A stretch of 45,837 nucleotides of DNA from NCBI GenBank assembly GCA_964403795.1, contig CAYOHP010000042.1:1-45837 (forward strand). The letters run 5' to 3'. The translations under genes and the position numbers were made by a program. This document shows, piece by piece, positions 7,758 through 16,869 of the stretch; position 1 is the stretch's first letter; every line of letters begins with the position of its first letter. The notes below the pieces were generated by a model. It searched no databases. It had not been told where the DNA came from and saw only the letters and a list, made by a program, of their open reading frames with translations. The stretch is from CAYOHP01 sp964403795 [NCBI: uncultured bacterium]. Its GTDB lineage: Bacteria > Muiribacteriota > UBA6191 > CAZXTJ01.

Positions 7758-8834
7758 GTGAAGGCCAATCGCCTGTTCCTCGCGATCGCCCTGGGGTCCT
7801 GGTGGCTGTCGGGGCCGGCTCCGGCGGAGTGCATCGAGAGGGTCATCGAGTGGGTCAAGGAACCCGGCCGGACCACCAAGTCCATCCGGGTCGACGGCGT
7901 CGAGGTCTACCGCAACGTCTGGCAGACCGACGCCTCGGGGGTGAGTCGGGAGAGCGGTCCCGGCTGGCTGGGAACGGAACCCGCGGCCCCGCCGCCGGCC
8001 ACCCGCCCCGTGCAGCCCACCCCACCGCCGGCCACCCGGGCTCCCCCGGCACCCAGCCGACCTCCGGCGCCACCTCCGGCGACGACCCCTTCCCGTCCGG
8101 TCCGGGTCGACGCCTCCCGGGCCCGGGAGCTGGCCCTCTCCCTGGAGGGCGTCCCCTACCGGACGGGGGGCACCGATCCCAGGCATGGACTCCACGCTGC
8201 GGCAGTTGCCTACGCCTTCTTCCAGAAGATGGGCATCGAGTCCTCCCAGGAGATGCTCGGCCTGTACCGCTCCGGCGAGTTCGTGTCCAAGACCTCGATC
8301 CGGCCTGGCGACATGGTCTTCCACGCCTCCGCCGGCGCCTCCGCGAGCGTCCCGGACATGGTCGGGATCGCGACCTCCGCCACCGAGATGGTCTACATGT
8401 CCGGGAGCCAGAAGAAGGTCCTCCTGGTGGGCTTCGACTCGCCCTACTGGGTGTCCCGCTACAAGGGCGCCCGGCGCCTGCTGGGGACCGCCGAGGCGGT
8501 CCCGGCCGGCAGCTCTCCCTGGGTCGATCCCTCCCAGCGCCGGTTCGAGGGAGTCGCCAGCTACTACGGCTGCGGCGACGGGTTCGACGGCTCGGGTACC
8601 GCCTCGGGCGAGCGGTTCGACGCCTCCAAGCTGACCGCGGCCCACAAGACGCTGCCGCTCGGGACCTGGGTGAAGGTCACCAACAAGGCCAACGGGAAGA
8701 GCGCCAAGGTCCGGGTCAACGACCGGGGACCCTACGTGGCCGGCCGGGTCCTCGACCTCTCCTGCCGGGCCGCCGAGCTGATCGGCATGCTGGGCGCGGG
8801 CCTGGCCCAGGTCCGGGCCGAGGTCGTGTACTGA
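7758..8834 (+). CDS. RlpA-like protein with an inactive NlpC/P60-like domain
   Basis: Secreted protein of 358 residues. Signal peptide at 1-23 (cleavage near APA/EC), a Pro/Ala/Thr linker at 75-113, an NlpC/P60-like domain at about 118-242, and a C-terminal RlpA double-psi beta-barrel at 263-358. The RlpA part is well conserved (SYYG, TASGE, TAAHKTLPLGT, VRVNDRGPYV, GRVLDLS) and keeps the His and Asp needed by lytic RlpA enzymes that cleave denuded glycan strands. The NlpC/P60 part keeps GVPYRTGGTDPR and the terminal SPYW...YKGARR block, but the DCSG cysteine is Ala147 and the catalytic His is Met201, so it cannot act as a Cys peptidase; a peptidoglycan-binding role is inferred. GTG start with GGGGAG upstream. 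The stop overlaps the next ATG (TGATG). Confidence 0.88.
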   Translation: MKANRLFLAIALGSWWLSGPAPAECIERVIEWVKEPGRTTKSIRVDGVEVYRNVWQTDASGVSRESGPGWLGTEPAAPPPATRPVQPTPPPATRAPPAPSRPPAPPPATTPSRPVRVDASRARELALSLEGVPYRTGGTDPRHGLHAAAVAYAFFQKMGIESSQEMLGLYRSGEFVSKTSIRPGDMVFHASAGASASVPDMVGIATSATEMVYMSGSQKKVLLVGFDSPYWVSRYKGARRLLGTAEAVPAGSSPWVDPSQRRFEGVASYYGCGDGFDGSGTASGERFDASKLTAAHKTLPLGTWVKVTNKANGKSAKVRVNDRGPYVAGRVLDLSCRAAELIGMLGAGLAQVRAEVVY

Positions 8835-11800
8835 TGCAGGACCCGGGGGCCCGGGCGGGAGGGGGCGATCCCTACCCCCTGCCCGAATCCCGGGAGCAGT
8901 TCGAGGAACTGCTGGCTTCCCCGGCCAGCGAAGACCGGCTCCGGGCCGCCATGGCCAGCTTCCGCATGCAGGACCCGACCCTGGCGGAGGCCCTGGCCGC
9001 CCGCCTGGTCAAGGAGGGCAACAACCTGGTCAAGGCCACCCTGGTCAAGGCCGTGGGCCGGTTCCAGGACGAACGGCACCTGGAGCTCCTCGCCGGCTAC
9101 CTGAGCGATCCCGACGACCGGGTCCGGGCCAATACCATCGAAGCCCTGGGCTGCTACCGCACGCCTCGGGTCGTCCCGATGGTCCAGCCGCTCCTCTCCG
9201 ACGAATCGAGCCGGGTCCGCGGCAACGTGCTCCTGGTGCTGGCCCAGTTCGACCGCAAGCGGGCCGCCGAGGTCGTGAACCAGTTCGCGGCCAGCCCCGA
9301 GCGCTGGAAACGGGAGACCGCCCTCCAGGTCCTGGGCAAGGCCGGGGGCAGCTTCGGGGCCGCCGGCCTGGCCAGGATGTTCCGGGTGGAGCCCGACGAG
9401 GACCTCCGCCGGGCCCTGGCCCAGCGCCTGAACGCCCTGGCCAAGCAGGGCGAGCCGGCGGCCCGGGAGTTCCTGCTCGAGATGGCCAAGGATGCCGCCG
9501 CCGGGGCGCCCAGGACCACCGCCGCCTCGCCTCCGGTGGCCAGCCACGAGATCCCGGAGGGCGACCCCCGCTTCCCGACCTCGGTCTCGACTCCCCCCGC
9601 CGACCGGCCGGTGGCCTACCCCGAGGACCTGGCCTCGCTGGATCCCCGCCGCCGCCTGGAGGCGGTGCAGCTCGCCCCGGAGGAGGGCGGGGAGGTCCTC
9701 GACCGGCTGGAGGCATTGCTGGCAGGGGAGAAGGACGAGTTCGTGCTCGCCACCCTGGGCAAGAAGCTCGGTCGCCTGGGGCGGGAGCGATGCCTTCCCC
9801 TGCTCCTGCCCCTGCTCACCCACGGCGATGCCCGGGTCCGGGCCAATACCCTCGAAGGGCTCGCCGGGATCTCCGCTCCCGAGGTCCTGGAGACCGCCCG
9901 TCGCCTCCTCGGGGACGACAACCCCCGGGTCCGGGCCCAGGCGGCCCGCCTGCTGGCCCATCGGCGCGAGGACCAGGGCAAGGCGCTCTCCATCCTGAAG
10001 GCGATGCTCCTGGAGGGCGACGAGACGGGGGCCCTCTCGGCGCTCCACGCCCTGGAGTCGATCGACGCCGGGGTGATCCTCGAGATCCTCGAGCTGGCCC
10101 TGGTCCACCCCCGGCAGAAGATCAAGGCCCGGGTGCTCCTGGCCCTGCGGGCCCTGGGCGAGCGCAACGCCCTGGCGGCCCGGCTGGCCCAGCGCTACGG
10201 CGAGGGGGAGCTCCTCGACAGCGAGGAACACCTCCAACGCCTGCTGGCCCGGATGAACTCCAAGGACGAGGAGGTCCGATGGGAGGCCCTGCGACGGCTC
10301 GCCCTCAGCCGCTCCGAGAAGGCCCAGAGCCGGATCGAGCTGGCGACTTCCGATTCCTCCGACCGGGTGCGGAACCTGGCCCGGACCCTGGTCGAGGACT
10401 TCGGCCTGGCCTACAAGCGCCAGGGGGTGCTCCACTCGATCGGGCTAGCGGCCGAGCACGCGGTCCGGTCCGGCAAGGCGACCGTTCCCGGGTCCGAGGA
10501 GTCGCTCGAGGAACTCGACCGGATCGCGGCCGGGCTGGAGCGTGCCGGGGAGCCCTCGCCGGACGCGCCGGACGCGCTGGGCGAGCTCCTGGCGCGGCGC
10601 CGGGAAGCGCTGGTGGCCCTGGGCGAGAGGATCTACCGCGAGTTCCCGGGCCTGGAGGCCGAGGGCCTCCAGGATCTCCTGGCCCAGCTCCGGACCCTGG
10701 AGCCGAAGGCGAACCCGATCCGGGCCGGGGACGTGCCGCCGGGGACGGTGCCGCTCGACCCGGGACCTGGCGAACCCTACGGGCGGCCCACCGAGACCCG
10801 CCAGGCGCTCGACCAGACCATGCGTGAGCTCCAAGGGGACGAGGCCGCGCCTTCGGCGCCTGCGCCCGGTCCGACACCGGGAGGCCGACGCAAGACCACC
10901 ACCTCGATGCCGGCCGTGGCCCCGGCAGGAGGGCTCGGCTCCATGCCGGTCCCCAAGGCGGTGCTGGCCCTGGCGGTCTTCATGGCGGCCATCGGCGGCG
11001 TCCTGTGGTGGGCGGGGCGGGGCCTCCGCTCGAACCTCCTGGGTGCGGTGAACCCTTGGCAGGTGCCGCTGGAGTCCGAGACCTGGGTGGCGATCGGGGA
11101 TGCCTTCGCCTACGGGGCCACCGACCGCGCCGAGGTGCTCTGCGTGGCCGCCCCTACCGGGGCCCTGAAGTGGAGGAAGCCGGTCCCGGACCTCCGCGCC
11201 GAGCTGGTGGTGGCCGAGGGGTTCGACCTGCTGATGGTCCAGAAGGCCGACCGGCTGGTCTCCTGGCAGGGGCCCAAGGCCAAGGAGCAATGGACGGTCG
11301 AGCTCGAGACCAAGGTCCTGGGTCCGGGCGTGGTCACGAGTCGGGCCTGGATCTTGCCGGTGGGCGAGGGCAAGGGCCAGAACCGGGTCCGGGCCTACTC
11401 CCGGGGGGACGGCAAGGAACTCTGGGAACGGGAGATTCCCACCGGCACCCCGGCCTGCCTCACGGTGGTCGGGGATGGCCTGCTGCTGGTGGCGGGCGCC
11501 ACCATGTTCCATCTCGAGCTCGCCTCGGGGAACGAGCGATGGAGCTACGACTTCGAGGAGGACTTCCTGGCCGCCGGCAGCCTCCACGTCGATTCCGAGG
11601 ACCGGGTGCTGGCGGCCGGCCCGACCCGGCTGGTCCGGGTCTCGACCTCGGGGGTCGGGGAGGTCGGCCCGACCTCCTTCAAGTCCGATCCGCTGGCCCG
11701 CCATCCCTTCCCCACCGGGGCGGGGCCGGCGGTCCTCTCCCGGGGTGCCCTGATCCGCCTCTCCCCGACCCTGGAGGAGGCGGAGCGGCTGGCCTTGCCG

Positions 11801-12016
11801 CTCGAACCCCGCCAGGTGGCCGGGTCCGGGACCGAGTGGTATCTCTCCGACGGCTCCAACCGGGTGGTGCGGCTCGTCTTCGAGGGGTCCCGTCCCAGGC
11901 TGGCGGGGACGGCCCAGGTGGCGGGCCGGGTCGGATCCCTGGTGCAGGCCGGGTCCAACCTGTTGGCCGGGACCAGCGGGGGCCTCGAACTGGTCCCCGC
12001 CAAGGGCTTCGAGTGA
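8834..12016 (+). CDS. HEAT-repeat / transmembrane / beta-propeller fusion protein
   Basis: Protein of 1060 residues. Residues 20-570 are HEAT-like helical repeats in two blocks separated by a Pro/Ala-rich linker near 225-260; DDRVRANTIEALG and ARVRANTLEGLAG are typical units. A helical, then low-complexity stretch (about 590-700) leads to one membrane helix (about 709-728, beginning MPVPKAVLALAVFM). Residues 735-1060 are a PQQ-like beta-propeller with blades such as PTGALKWRKPV, GDGKELWEREI and ASGNERWSYDF. With no signal peptide, the HEAT part should be cytoplasmic and the propeller outside, which is an arrangement for transmitting binding events across the membrane. Coupled to the RlpA-like gene (TGATG) and to the epimerase gene (GTGA). 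Molecular function is not known. Confidence 0.85.
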   Translation: MQDPGARAGGGDPYPLPESREQFEELLASPASEDRLRAAMASFRMQDPTLAEALAARLVKEGNNLVKATLVKAVGRFQDERHLELLAGYLSDPDDRVRANTIEALGCYRTPRVVPMVQPLLSDESSRVRGNVLLVLAQFDRKRAAEVVNQFAASPERWKRETALQVLGKAGGSFGAAGLARMFRVEPDEDLRRALAQRLNALAKQGEPAAREFLLEMAKDAAAGAPRTTAASPPVASHEIPEGDPRFPTSVSTPPADRPVAYPEDLASLDPRRRLEAVQLAPEEGGEVLDRLEALLAGEKDEFVLATLGKKLGRLGRERCLPLLLPLLTHGDARVRANTLEGLAGISAPEVLETARRLLGDDNPRVRAQAARLLAHRREDQGKALSILKAMLLEGDETGALSALHALESIDAGVILEILELALVHPRQKIKARVLLALRALGERNALAARLAQRYGEGELLDSEEHLQRLLARMNSKDEEVRWEALRRLALSRSEKAQSRIELATSDSSDRVRNLARTLVEDFGLAYKRQGVLHSIGLAAEHAVRSGKATVPGSEESLEELDRIAAGLERAGEPSPDAPDALGELLARRREALVALGERIYREFPGLEAEGLQDLLAQLRTLEPKANPIRAGDVPPGTVPLDPGPGEPYGRPTETRQALDQTMRELQGDEAAPSAPAPGPTPGGRRKTTTSMPAVAPAGGLGSMPVPKAVLALAVFMAAIGGVLWWAGRGLRSNLLGAVNPWQVPLESETWVAIGDAFAYGATDRAEVLCVAAPTGALKWRKPVPDLRAELVVAEGFDLLMVQKADRLVSWQGPKAKEQWTVELETKVLGPGVVTSRAWILPVGEGKGQNRVRAYSRGDGKELWEREIPTGTPACLTVVGDGLLLVAGATMFHLELASGNERWSYDFEEDFLAAGSLHVDSEDRVLAAGPTRLVRVSTSGVGEVGPTSFKSDPLARHPFPTGAGPAVLSRGALIRLSPTLEEAERLALPLEPRQVAGSGTEWYLSDGSNRVVRLVFEGSRPRLAGTAQVAGRVGSLVQAGSNLLAGTSGGLELVPAKGFE

Positions 12017-12576
12017 GCGCCCCCGGGTCCCCGGTGCTGCCTGTCGGGGTGGTCCGCTTCCCCCTGAAGACCTTTCCCGATGCCCGGGGGCGCTTCGCCG
12101 AACTGTTCCGGACCGAGTGGCCGACCGGGTTCCGGCCGGTGCAATGGAACTTCTTCGAGTCGGTGGAAGGCTGCCTCCGCGGCCCCAAGGTGCATCCGAG
12201 GCACGCCGATCTCCTGATCCTCCTCCAGGGCAGGATGGCCATCCCCCTGAAGGACCTCCGGCGGGGCAGTCCCACCGAGGGCCTCTCGGCGGTGCTGGTG
12301 GTGGACGGTTCGGTGCTGGAGGCGGTGCTGGTGCCCCGGGGGGTCATGCATGCCCTGCAGAGCCTCACCCCCACGCTCCTGGTCTACGGGGTGACCCACA
12401 CCTTCGATCCGGTCGACGAGCCCGGCTGCCGGGCCGACGACCCGGCCCTCGATCTCGCCTGGCCGCTTCCGCCGGGGGAGGGACCCCAGGCCCGGGAGAC
12501 CCGGACCTTCGCCGATCTGCTGGCCTACCTCGAACCCTGGCAACCGATCCCGGTCAGCCCGCCTTCGGACGATTGA
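12013..12576 (+). CDS. dTDP-4-dehydrorhamnose 3,5-epimerase-like protein (RmlC family)
   Basis: Cupin-fold sugar epimerase-like protein of 187 residues, the usual length. Family blocks visible are DARGRFAELF, LKDLRRGSPT, VPRGVMHALQSL and the C-terminal RADDPAL region. The RGLHYQ block with the catalytic base reads RGPKVHPRH, so the His is present but shifted; the exact substrate may differ from dTDP-rhamnose. GTG start overlaps the upstream stop (GTGA), so it is the last gene of the 7240-12576 run. Its 3' end overlaps the convergent oxidoreductase gene by 23 bases. The nearby glycosyltransferase and oxidoreductase suggest a role in nucleotide-sugar modification for a surface polysaccharide. 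Confidence 0.8.
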   Translation: MSAPGSPVLPVGVVRFPLKTFPDARGRFAELFRTEWPTGFRPVQWNFFESVEGCLRGPKVHPRHADLLILLQGRMAIPLKDLRRGSPTEGLSAVLVVDGSVLEAVLVPRGVMHALQSLTPTLLVYGVTHTFDPVDEPGCRADDPALDLAWPLPPGEGPQARETRTFADLLAYLEPWQPIPVSPPSDD

Positions 12577-13531
12577 GACCCGCCGGGTCCTCCGCTTCCG
12601 GCCCGTCGGGTGGGAGGCCTGCCAACTGGAGGTAGCGTGCCAGCGCCTCGACCTCCCGGCGTCCTGCGGCCGCGTCCGAGGGGGGAGGGGGACCTCCCCG
12701 CAGGTGGGCGACGAAGCAGGCCAACTCGCGTCTGAGCGGCATCTCGGTCGAGACCGGGATGCGTTCGGGTGGAGGAAGGTCGCCTCGCACCGCCCCGGGA
12801 AGGCCTCGGTAGACCTCGAGGTGGTCGGCCAATGGGTCGGTCAGGCGGACCACGCCGCCCTCGAGGTGGAGCGTGACCGATCGGACCGTCCCGGGATGAC
12901 GGAACGAGACCTCGGCCTGGGCCCATGGGGAATCGCCGCTCCCGCCGCCGGTCATGGTGAGCCCCCAGCAGTACCCGTCCACCCGGTCCGCCCGGGCCGC
13001 CACCGGCTCCGGGATCCCTCCGAGCACTTCGCCCTGGATCGAGAGCTCGTGAGGACCGAGGATCCAGACCGCGTCGGCGTCCCGGTGCGGGTTGCCCCAG
13101 TCGAGGCGCCGCGTGACCAGACCCAGGGGGCGGCCCAGCGATCCGGATCGGGCCAGGCGCCCCATCTCCTGGACCGCCGGGTGGTAGCGCCACTTCTGCA
13201 TCACGAAGAGCCGCCCCTGGCCCCGTTCGGCCAGGGCCGCCGCCGAGGCCCGGGCCATGGTCATGGGCTTCTCCACGAAGATCGGGAGGCCGGTCCCGAG
13301 GAGGCGGGCCACCACCCAACCATGGGAGACCGACGGCGTGACCACCACGTAGCCCTCGACCGGGGGGAGATCTTCGGCGTCAGGGACCTGGGAGGCGACC
13401 TTCACTCCCTCAGGGAGGGGTCCCGGGACCGGCACCGGATCCGCGACATGGACCTCGCATCCCAGGTGGCAGAGGTCGCGCAGCACGTTCCGCCCCCACC
13501 GTCCACAGCCAACCAGCCCGAGCCTCGTCAT
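12554..13531 (-). CDS. Gfo/Idh/MocA family NAD(P)-dependent oxidoreductase
   Basis: Protein of 325 residues, near the family norm. The N-terminal Rossmann fold is shown by VGCGRWGRN, the cofactor and substrate domain by VEKPMT, and a C-terminal alpha/beta domain follows. These enzymes oxidise or reduce sugars, nucleotide sugars or inositols in the cytoplasm; the substrate here cannot be read from sequence. ATG start overlaps the glycosyltransferase stop (ATGA). Together with that gene and the convergent RmlC-like epimerase it makes a small sugar-modification cluster. Confidence 0.85.
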   Translation of the reverse strand: MTRLGLVGCGRWGRNVLRDLCHLGCEVHVADPVPVPGPLPEGVKVASQVPDAEDLPPVEGYVVVTPSVSHGWVVARLLGTGLPIFVEKPMTMARASAAALAERGQGRLFVMQKWRYHPAVQEMGRLARSGSLGRPLGLVTRRLDWGNPHRDADAVWILGPHELSIQGEVLGGIPEPVAARADRVDGYCWGLTMTGGGSGDSPWAQAEVSFRHPGTVRSVTLHLEGGVVRLTDPLADHLEVYRGLPGAVRGDLPPPERIPVSTEMPLRRELACFVAHLRGGPPPPSDAAAGRREVEALARYLQLAGLPPDGPEAEDPAGLNRPKAG

Positions 13532-14766
13532 CCCGGGACCCCTCGCTCGGGGGCCGGGCGGGCCTTCCGCATGCGAGCTCCGAAGTCGGGGACCAGGCTG
13601 GCCCAGGCCCCGTCCGAGACCACCAGGAGGTCGAGTCGCGAGCTGCCGGTTCCGGGAAACCAGGACGGCTCGAGCGGAATCTCGAATCCGGTGCGCCCGG
13701 CACCCCCGCCCCGGAGGAAGGCACCGTAGGGCCGGACCGGCAGGGCCGCGACCGCACACCGTCCGTCCACCAGCAGGATCGCCAGCCTCCCCGGGCCGTC
13801 GGAGACCGGGTCCCGGGCCATCACCTGCAGGACGGAGCGGCCCTGGAAGGGGAGGATCTGCACCTCCAGGTCCATCCCGTGCTCCCGGATCGGGAGGGTC
13901 GCGCCGTCCAGGAGCAGCCGATCCCCCTGTCTCTCGACCTTCCGGGGCAGGGCCCGGGCGCATTCCCGTTTCTCGGCTCGGGTCGCCTCCCCGACCAGGG
14001 TCTCGAGGAGGGGGGTGAGCAGGGCCAGCCGTCCTTCGGGTGTCCGGATCCTACCCTCCAGGTCGGCGAGCTCGGCCAGGCGAGCTGAGACCGGCATTCC
14101 CGGGCGGGCCGCCCTGGGGACCGAGACCACCGTCGGCCGGCGGGCCGAGGCGCAGCGCATTCTCGGGTCCGTCCAGAACTTGCGCCAGAAGGAGTGGTCC
14201 GTGGCGCTTCCGGGAGGCGTCGTGGTCCAGCCCTCGGAGAGGGCCAGGTAGGCCTCCCGGGTATGGCCTCCGCAGGAGAGCGGGACCCGGTTGCCTCCCT
14301 CGACCAGGCGGGCCCGGAACCAGGGATCGGCGAGGTCGGAGGTCCAGACCTCCGGGGACGTCCCGGGGACCACCCGGATGGGAAGCGCTCCCGCCCAGTC
14401 GTGCCCGGCGAGCAGCCCGACCATGGTGCCGACGTGGTCCGGCAACCACAGGTCGTCGTCCGAGAGGTAGAGGACGAAGCGCCCCCGGGCGTGCTCCGAG
14501 AGGACCGCGTGGCGGTGGACCTCCCCGTGGCGCGGGCCCTTCGGGAACTCGAACCAGCGCACCCGCGGGTCTCCCGCCGCCAGCTCCTCCACCAGGCGTC
14601 GGGAAGCGGCCGGGGCGCCGTCCCCGACCACCAGCACCTCGAGGTCGCGGTGGTCCTGGGCCAGGGCCGAGCGCAGCGCGAACGCCAGGGTGGGGCCATT
14701 GTCGTGGGTCGGTACCAGGACCGATACCGAAGGACAAGGACCCGGGTGGACGGGGGATCCGCTCAT
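13528..14766 (-). CDS. Family 2 glycosyltransferase
   Basis: Protein of 412 residues. The N-terminal 220 residues are a GT-A domain: VSVLVPTHDNGPTL, VVGDGAP and a DDD metal-binding motif in LYLSDDDLWLPDH. The C-terminal part (about 230-412) is not recognised and seems beta-rich. Cytoplasmic, with no membrane helix, so it probably transfers an activated sugar to a lipid-linked or nucleotide acceptor. First gene of the pair with the oxidoreductase, which it overlaps by four bases. Donor and acceptor are unknown. Confidence 0.85.
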   Translation of the reverse strand: MSGSPVHPGPCPSVSVLVPTHDNGPTLAFALRSALAQDHRDLEVLVVGDGAPAASRRLVEELAAGDPRVRWFEFPKGPRHGEVHRHAVLSEHARGRFVLYLSDDDLWLPDHVGTMVGLLAGHDWAGALPIRVVPGTSPEVWTSDLADPWFRARLVEGGNRVPLSCGGHTREAYLALSEGWTTTPPGSATDHSFWRKFWTDPRMRCASARRPTVVSVPRAARPGMPVSARLAELADLEGRIRTPEGRLALLTPLLETLVGEATRAEKRECARALPRKVERQGDRLLLDGATLPIREHGMDLEVQILPFQGRSVLQVMARDPVSDGPGRLAILLVDGRCAVAALPVRPYGAFLRGGGAGRTGFEIPLEPSWFPGTGSSRLDLLVVSDGAWASLVPDFGARMRKARPAPERGVPG

Positions 14767-14790
14767 GGGACCCGTGACCTGGTCACGCTC

Positions 14791-15879
14791 TCAGCGCCGC
14801 CGGTCGCGGATCCGGGGCAGGACCGGGGTCCGGTTCCCGGGTCGGTTCGGCTCCGGGCGCCTGAGGTCCGGAGTGGTCCGCCTGGGGCCCGGCGTCGCCA
14901 CCGGGTTCAGGCGGCGGTCCGGTCCGGTCCCCGGGGCTACCCGGTTCCCGGGGCCCACGGCCCGGGGCACGGCGCGAGGCCGGTCGGGATTGCGGGGTCC
15001 CGCCGGAGCCAGCCGGTCCCGGACCCGGTCGGCGAGGCGCCGGGTGGGCGGCCGGCGCGGACCCATGCCGGTGGGGCGGACCGAGCCGAACGAGTGCACC
15101 AGGTCGGCGGCGTTCCGGTGTCCGCCGCGATGGCGGTGCTTGTGGAGGGCGTCCCGCACCGACCGGATCTTCTCGGGGTCGACCCGCCGGAGGACCCGCT
15201 CCAGGCCCTGGGCCCGGTGGCTCTGGTGGCCGACCTCCATGCGGGTGAGGAAATCGGCGTGGCGTCCGCGCCGATGGTGGTGCCGGGCCTCGTGGTGGCG
15301 GGTCCGGGCCGAATCGAGGTCGTCCGCCTCGAAATGGACGATCTCGCCGTCCAGCGAGGTCACGGTGGCTGCCTCGTCCTGGGGGTCGAAAGCCACGCTG
15401 GCGATCGAGCCCCGGATCCCGCAGATGGTGGTCCCGGCCCGGACCGAGAACATCGAGCCGGGTCCCCAGCCCTTGGTGATGGCGTGGAGCACTCCCCGCA
15501 CCAGGTCCATGAAGCCGCTCCTGGACTTCACGGTGCCGTCCTCGAGGGCCATCTCGTGGACCTTGAGATGGGTCTCTGGACCCAGGTCGAGCACGGTGGC
15601 CTCGGCGCCGGAAATGGAGTCATGGTCCCGGAAGCGCACCCGGGCCGTGGCCCCTACGTCGGTGCGGATCTCGTCGTCGAGCAGCAAGGCGTCCCCGTCG
15701 GCGGCCTGGTGCCACTCGCCCTCGCGTCGCACCTCGACCAGCCCCACCGCGGACTCCAGGTCGGCCACCGGTTCCTGCGGTTCCTGGGCCTGGGCGGTCC
15801 CGGTCGTGGCGCCGAACCAGAGGCCGAGCGCCAGCAGCAGTCCAGGGACGGGTACGGGCAAAGCGAGACGGAAGGACAT
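14791..15879 (-). CDS. FecR-domain exported protein with Arg/His/Pro-rich tail
   Basis: Protein of 362 residues. Signal peptide at about 1-30 (cleavage near AQA/QE), then a FecR-like beta domain (about 35-190): VGLVEVRREGEWHQAADGD, RVRFRDHDSISG, FSVRAGTTICGIRG and VTSLDGEIV. FecR domains occur in anti-sigma regulators but also in many exported proteins; no sigma factor gene is adjacent, so regulation of one is not implied. The last 170 residues are very basic and low in complexity, with a His cluster (HHEARHHHRRGRH) and then Arg/Pro runs. ATG 15879 is chosen for GAGGAG five bases upstream. TACTCT at 15951-15946 could be a -10 element. Tail function is unknown; it may bind metal, nucleic acid or acidic polymer. 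Confidence 0.8.
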   Translation of the reverse strand: MSFRLALPVPVPGLLLALGLWFGATTGTAQAQEPQEPVADLESAVGLVEVRREGEWHQAADGDALLLDDEIRTDVGATARVRFRDHDSISGAEATVLDLGPETHLKVHEMALEDGTVKSRSGFMDLVRGVLHAITKGWGPGSMFSVRAGTTICGIRGSIASVAFDPQDEAATVTSLDGEIVHFEADDLDSARTRHHEARHHHRRGRHADFLTRMEVGHQSHRAQGLERVLRRVDPEKIRSVRDALHKHRHRGGHRNAADLVHSFGSVRPTGMGPRRPPTRRLADRVRDRLAPAGPRNPDRPRAVPRAVGPGNRVAPGTGPDRRLNPVATPGPRRTTPDLRRPEPNRPGNRTPVLPRIRDRRR

Positions 15880-16020
15880 CCAGGCTCCTCGGGTCCGCCG
15901 ACCTTGGTGGCCGAACACTGCCTACGGTCGCGCCGAATCCCGGTCAGAGTAGCCGATCCGTGGCCTCGGGAGGCCCGGCGGCCCGGGGAGACCTCTCGGC
16001 AGGAGGACTCGCCAGGAGGA

Positions 16021-16869
16021 TCAGTCGGCGAGGTCCCGGTAGCGCTCGTAGGCGGCCTTGGCCTCCGCCGATCCGCTACGGCCGGCCTTCACCAGGGCCA
16101 TGTACTCCCGGTAGGCCTCGTCCCGCTCGGCCTTCGTCCCGGCGTCCCCGAGCTTCGAGTTCCCGGGCGCCGAGGCCCCGGCGAAGGCGCTCCGGGGCGC
16201 CGAGGCGGCCTTGGGGCCGTCCCCGTTGGCCTCGTCGAGCTTGCGACCGATCAGGCCCCCGTCGATCATCCCGTCGACGTTGTCCCCGAGGGTCCCGAAG
16301 ATGGCGTCGAAGACGAAGATCCCGATGTAGCTCTGGAGGAACTTGCCGAGCGGCCCCGGGATGAACCCGCCCACCAGGTTCACCCCGAAGTGGGCGACCA
16401 GGCTGGCGATCCCGCCCCCGTTCACGACCCACTGGTCGACCTGGTAGAAGGCCTGCTCCCAGGGGCCGACCCCCTCCAGGATCAGGCCGCCCGACTCCAT
16501 GGGTGGCCGGTTGAAGGCGGCGTAGTTGTAGCCGAGGTGGACCTGGTTGTCGATCACGTTCCCGAGGATCCCGCCCACCAGGCCGCCGGCCATCGAGCCG
16601 ACCACCCAGCCCACCGGACCCGGCAGCATCACGGTGCCCAACCACTGGCCGATGGTGGCCCCGGCGGCCCCGCCGATGGCGTTGCCGTTGATCACGAACT
16701 TGTCGATGAAGTCCTTGGTCGGGTCGTCGGACTTCGGCTCCTGGTACTCCTCGCTGCGGCCCCGGCGGTCGCCGCCGTCCTCGGCCAGGGAGGCCGAGAC
16801 CCAGGGCGAGACCGGTGCCAGGAGCACCGCCAACGCCAGCAGCCACGTACCGAACCGGCCGACCCGCAT
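16021..16869 (-). CDS. Exported glycine-zipper protein
   Basis: Protein of 282 residues with a signal peptide (1-29, cleavage near ASA). A central region (about 55-170) is rich in GxxxG-type glycine zippers (NAIGGAAGATIGQWLG, GSMAGGLVGGILG) likely to form packed hydrophobic hairpins in a membrane. A further Gly-rich segment follows, then a charged helical C-terminus (about 235-282). ATG 16869 gives a proper signal peptide; a longer frame to 16914 exists but is less likely. TAGAAT at 16929-16924 is a plausible -10. A second exported glycine-zipper protein lies at 31114. Role is unknown; similar proteins sit in outer membranes or self-assemble. Confidence 0.72.
   Translation of the reverse strand: MRVGRFGTWLLALAVLLAPVSPWVSASLAEDGGDRRGRSEEYQEPKSDDPTKDFIDKFVINGNAIGGAAGATIGQWLGTVMLPGPVGWVVGSMAGGLVGGILGNVIDNQVHLGYNYAAFNRPPMESGGLILEGVGPWEQAFYQVDQWVVNGGGIASLVAHFGVNLVGGFIPGPLGKFLQSYIGIFVFDAIFGTLGDNVDGMIDGGLIGRKLDEANGDGPKAASAPRSAFAGASAPGNSKLGDAGTKAERDEAYREYMALVKAGRSGSAEAKAAYERYRDLAD

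Noticed and set aside
14791-15879. FecR-type anti-sigma regulator of an iron uptake system
   Set aside because: No ECF sigma factor or TonB-dependent receptor gene is adjacent, and FecR domains are common in unrelated exported proteins.
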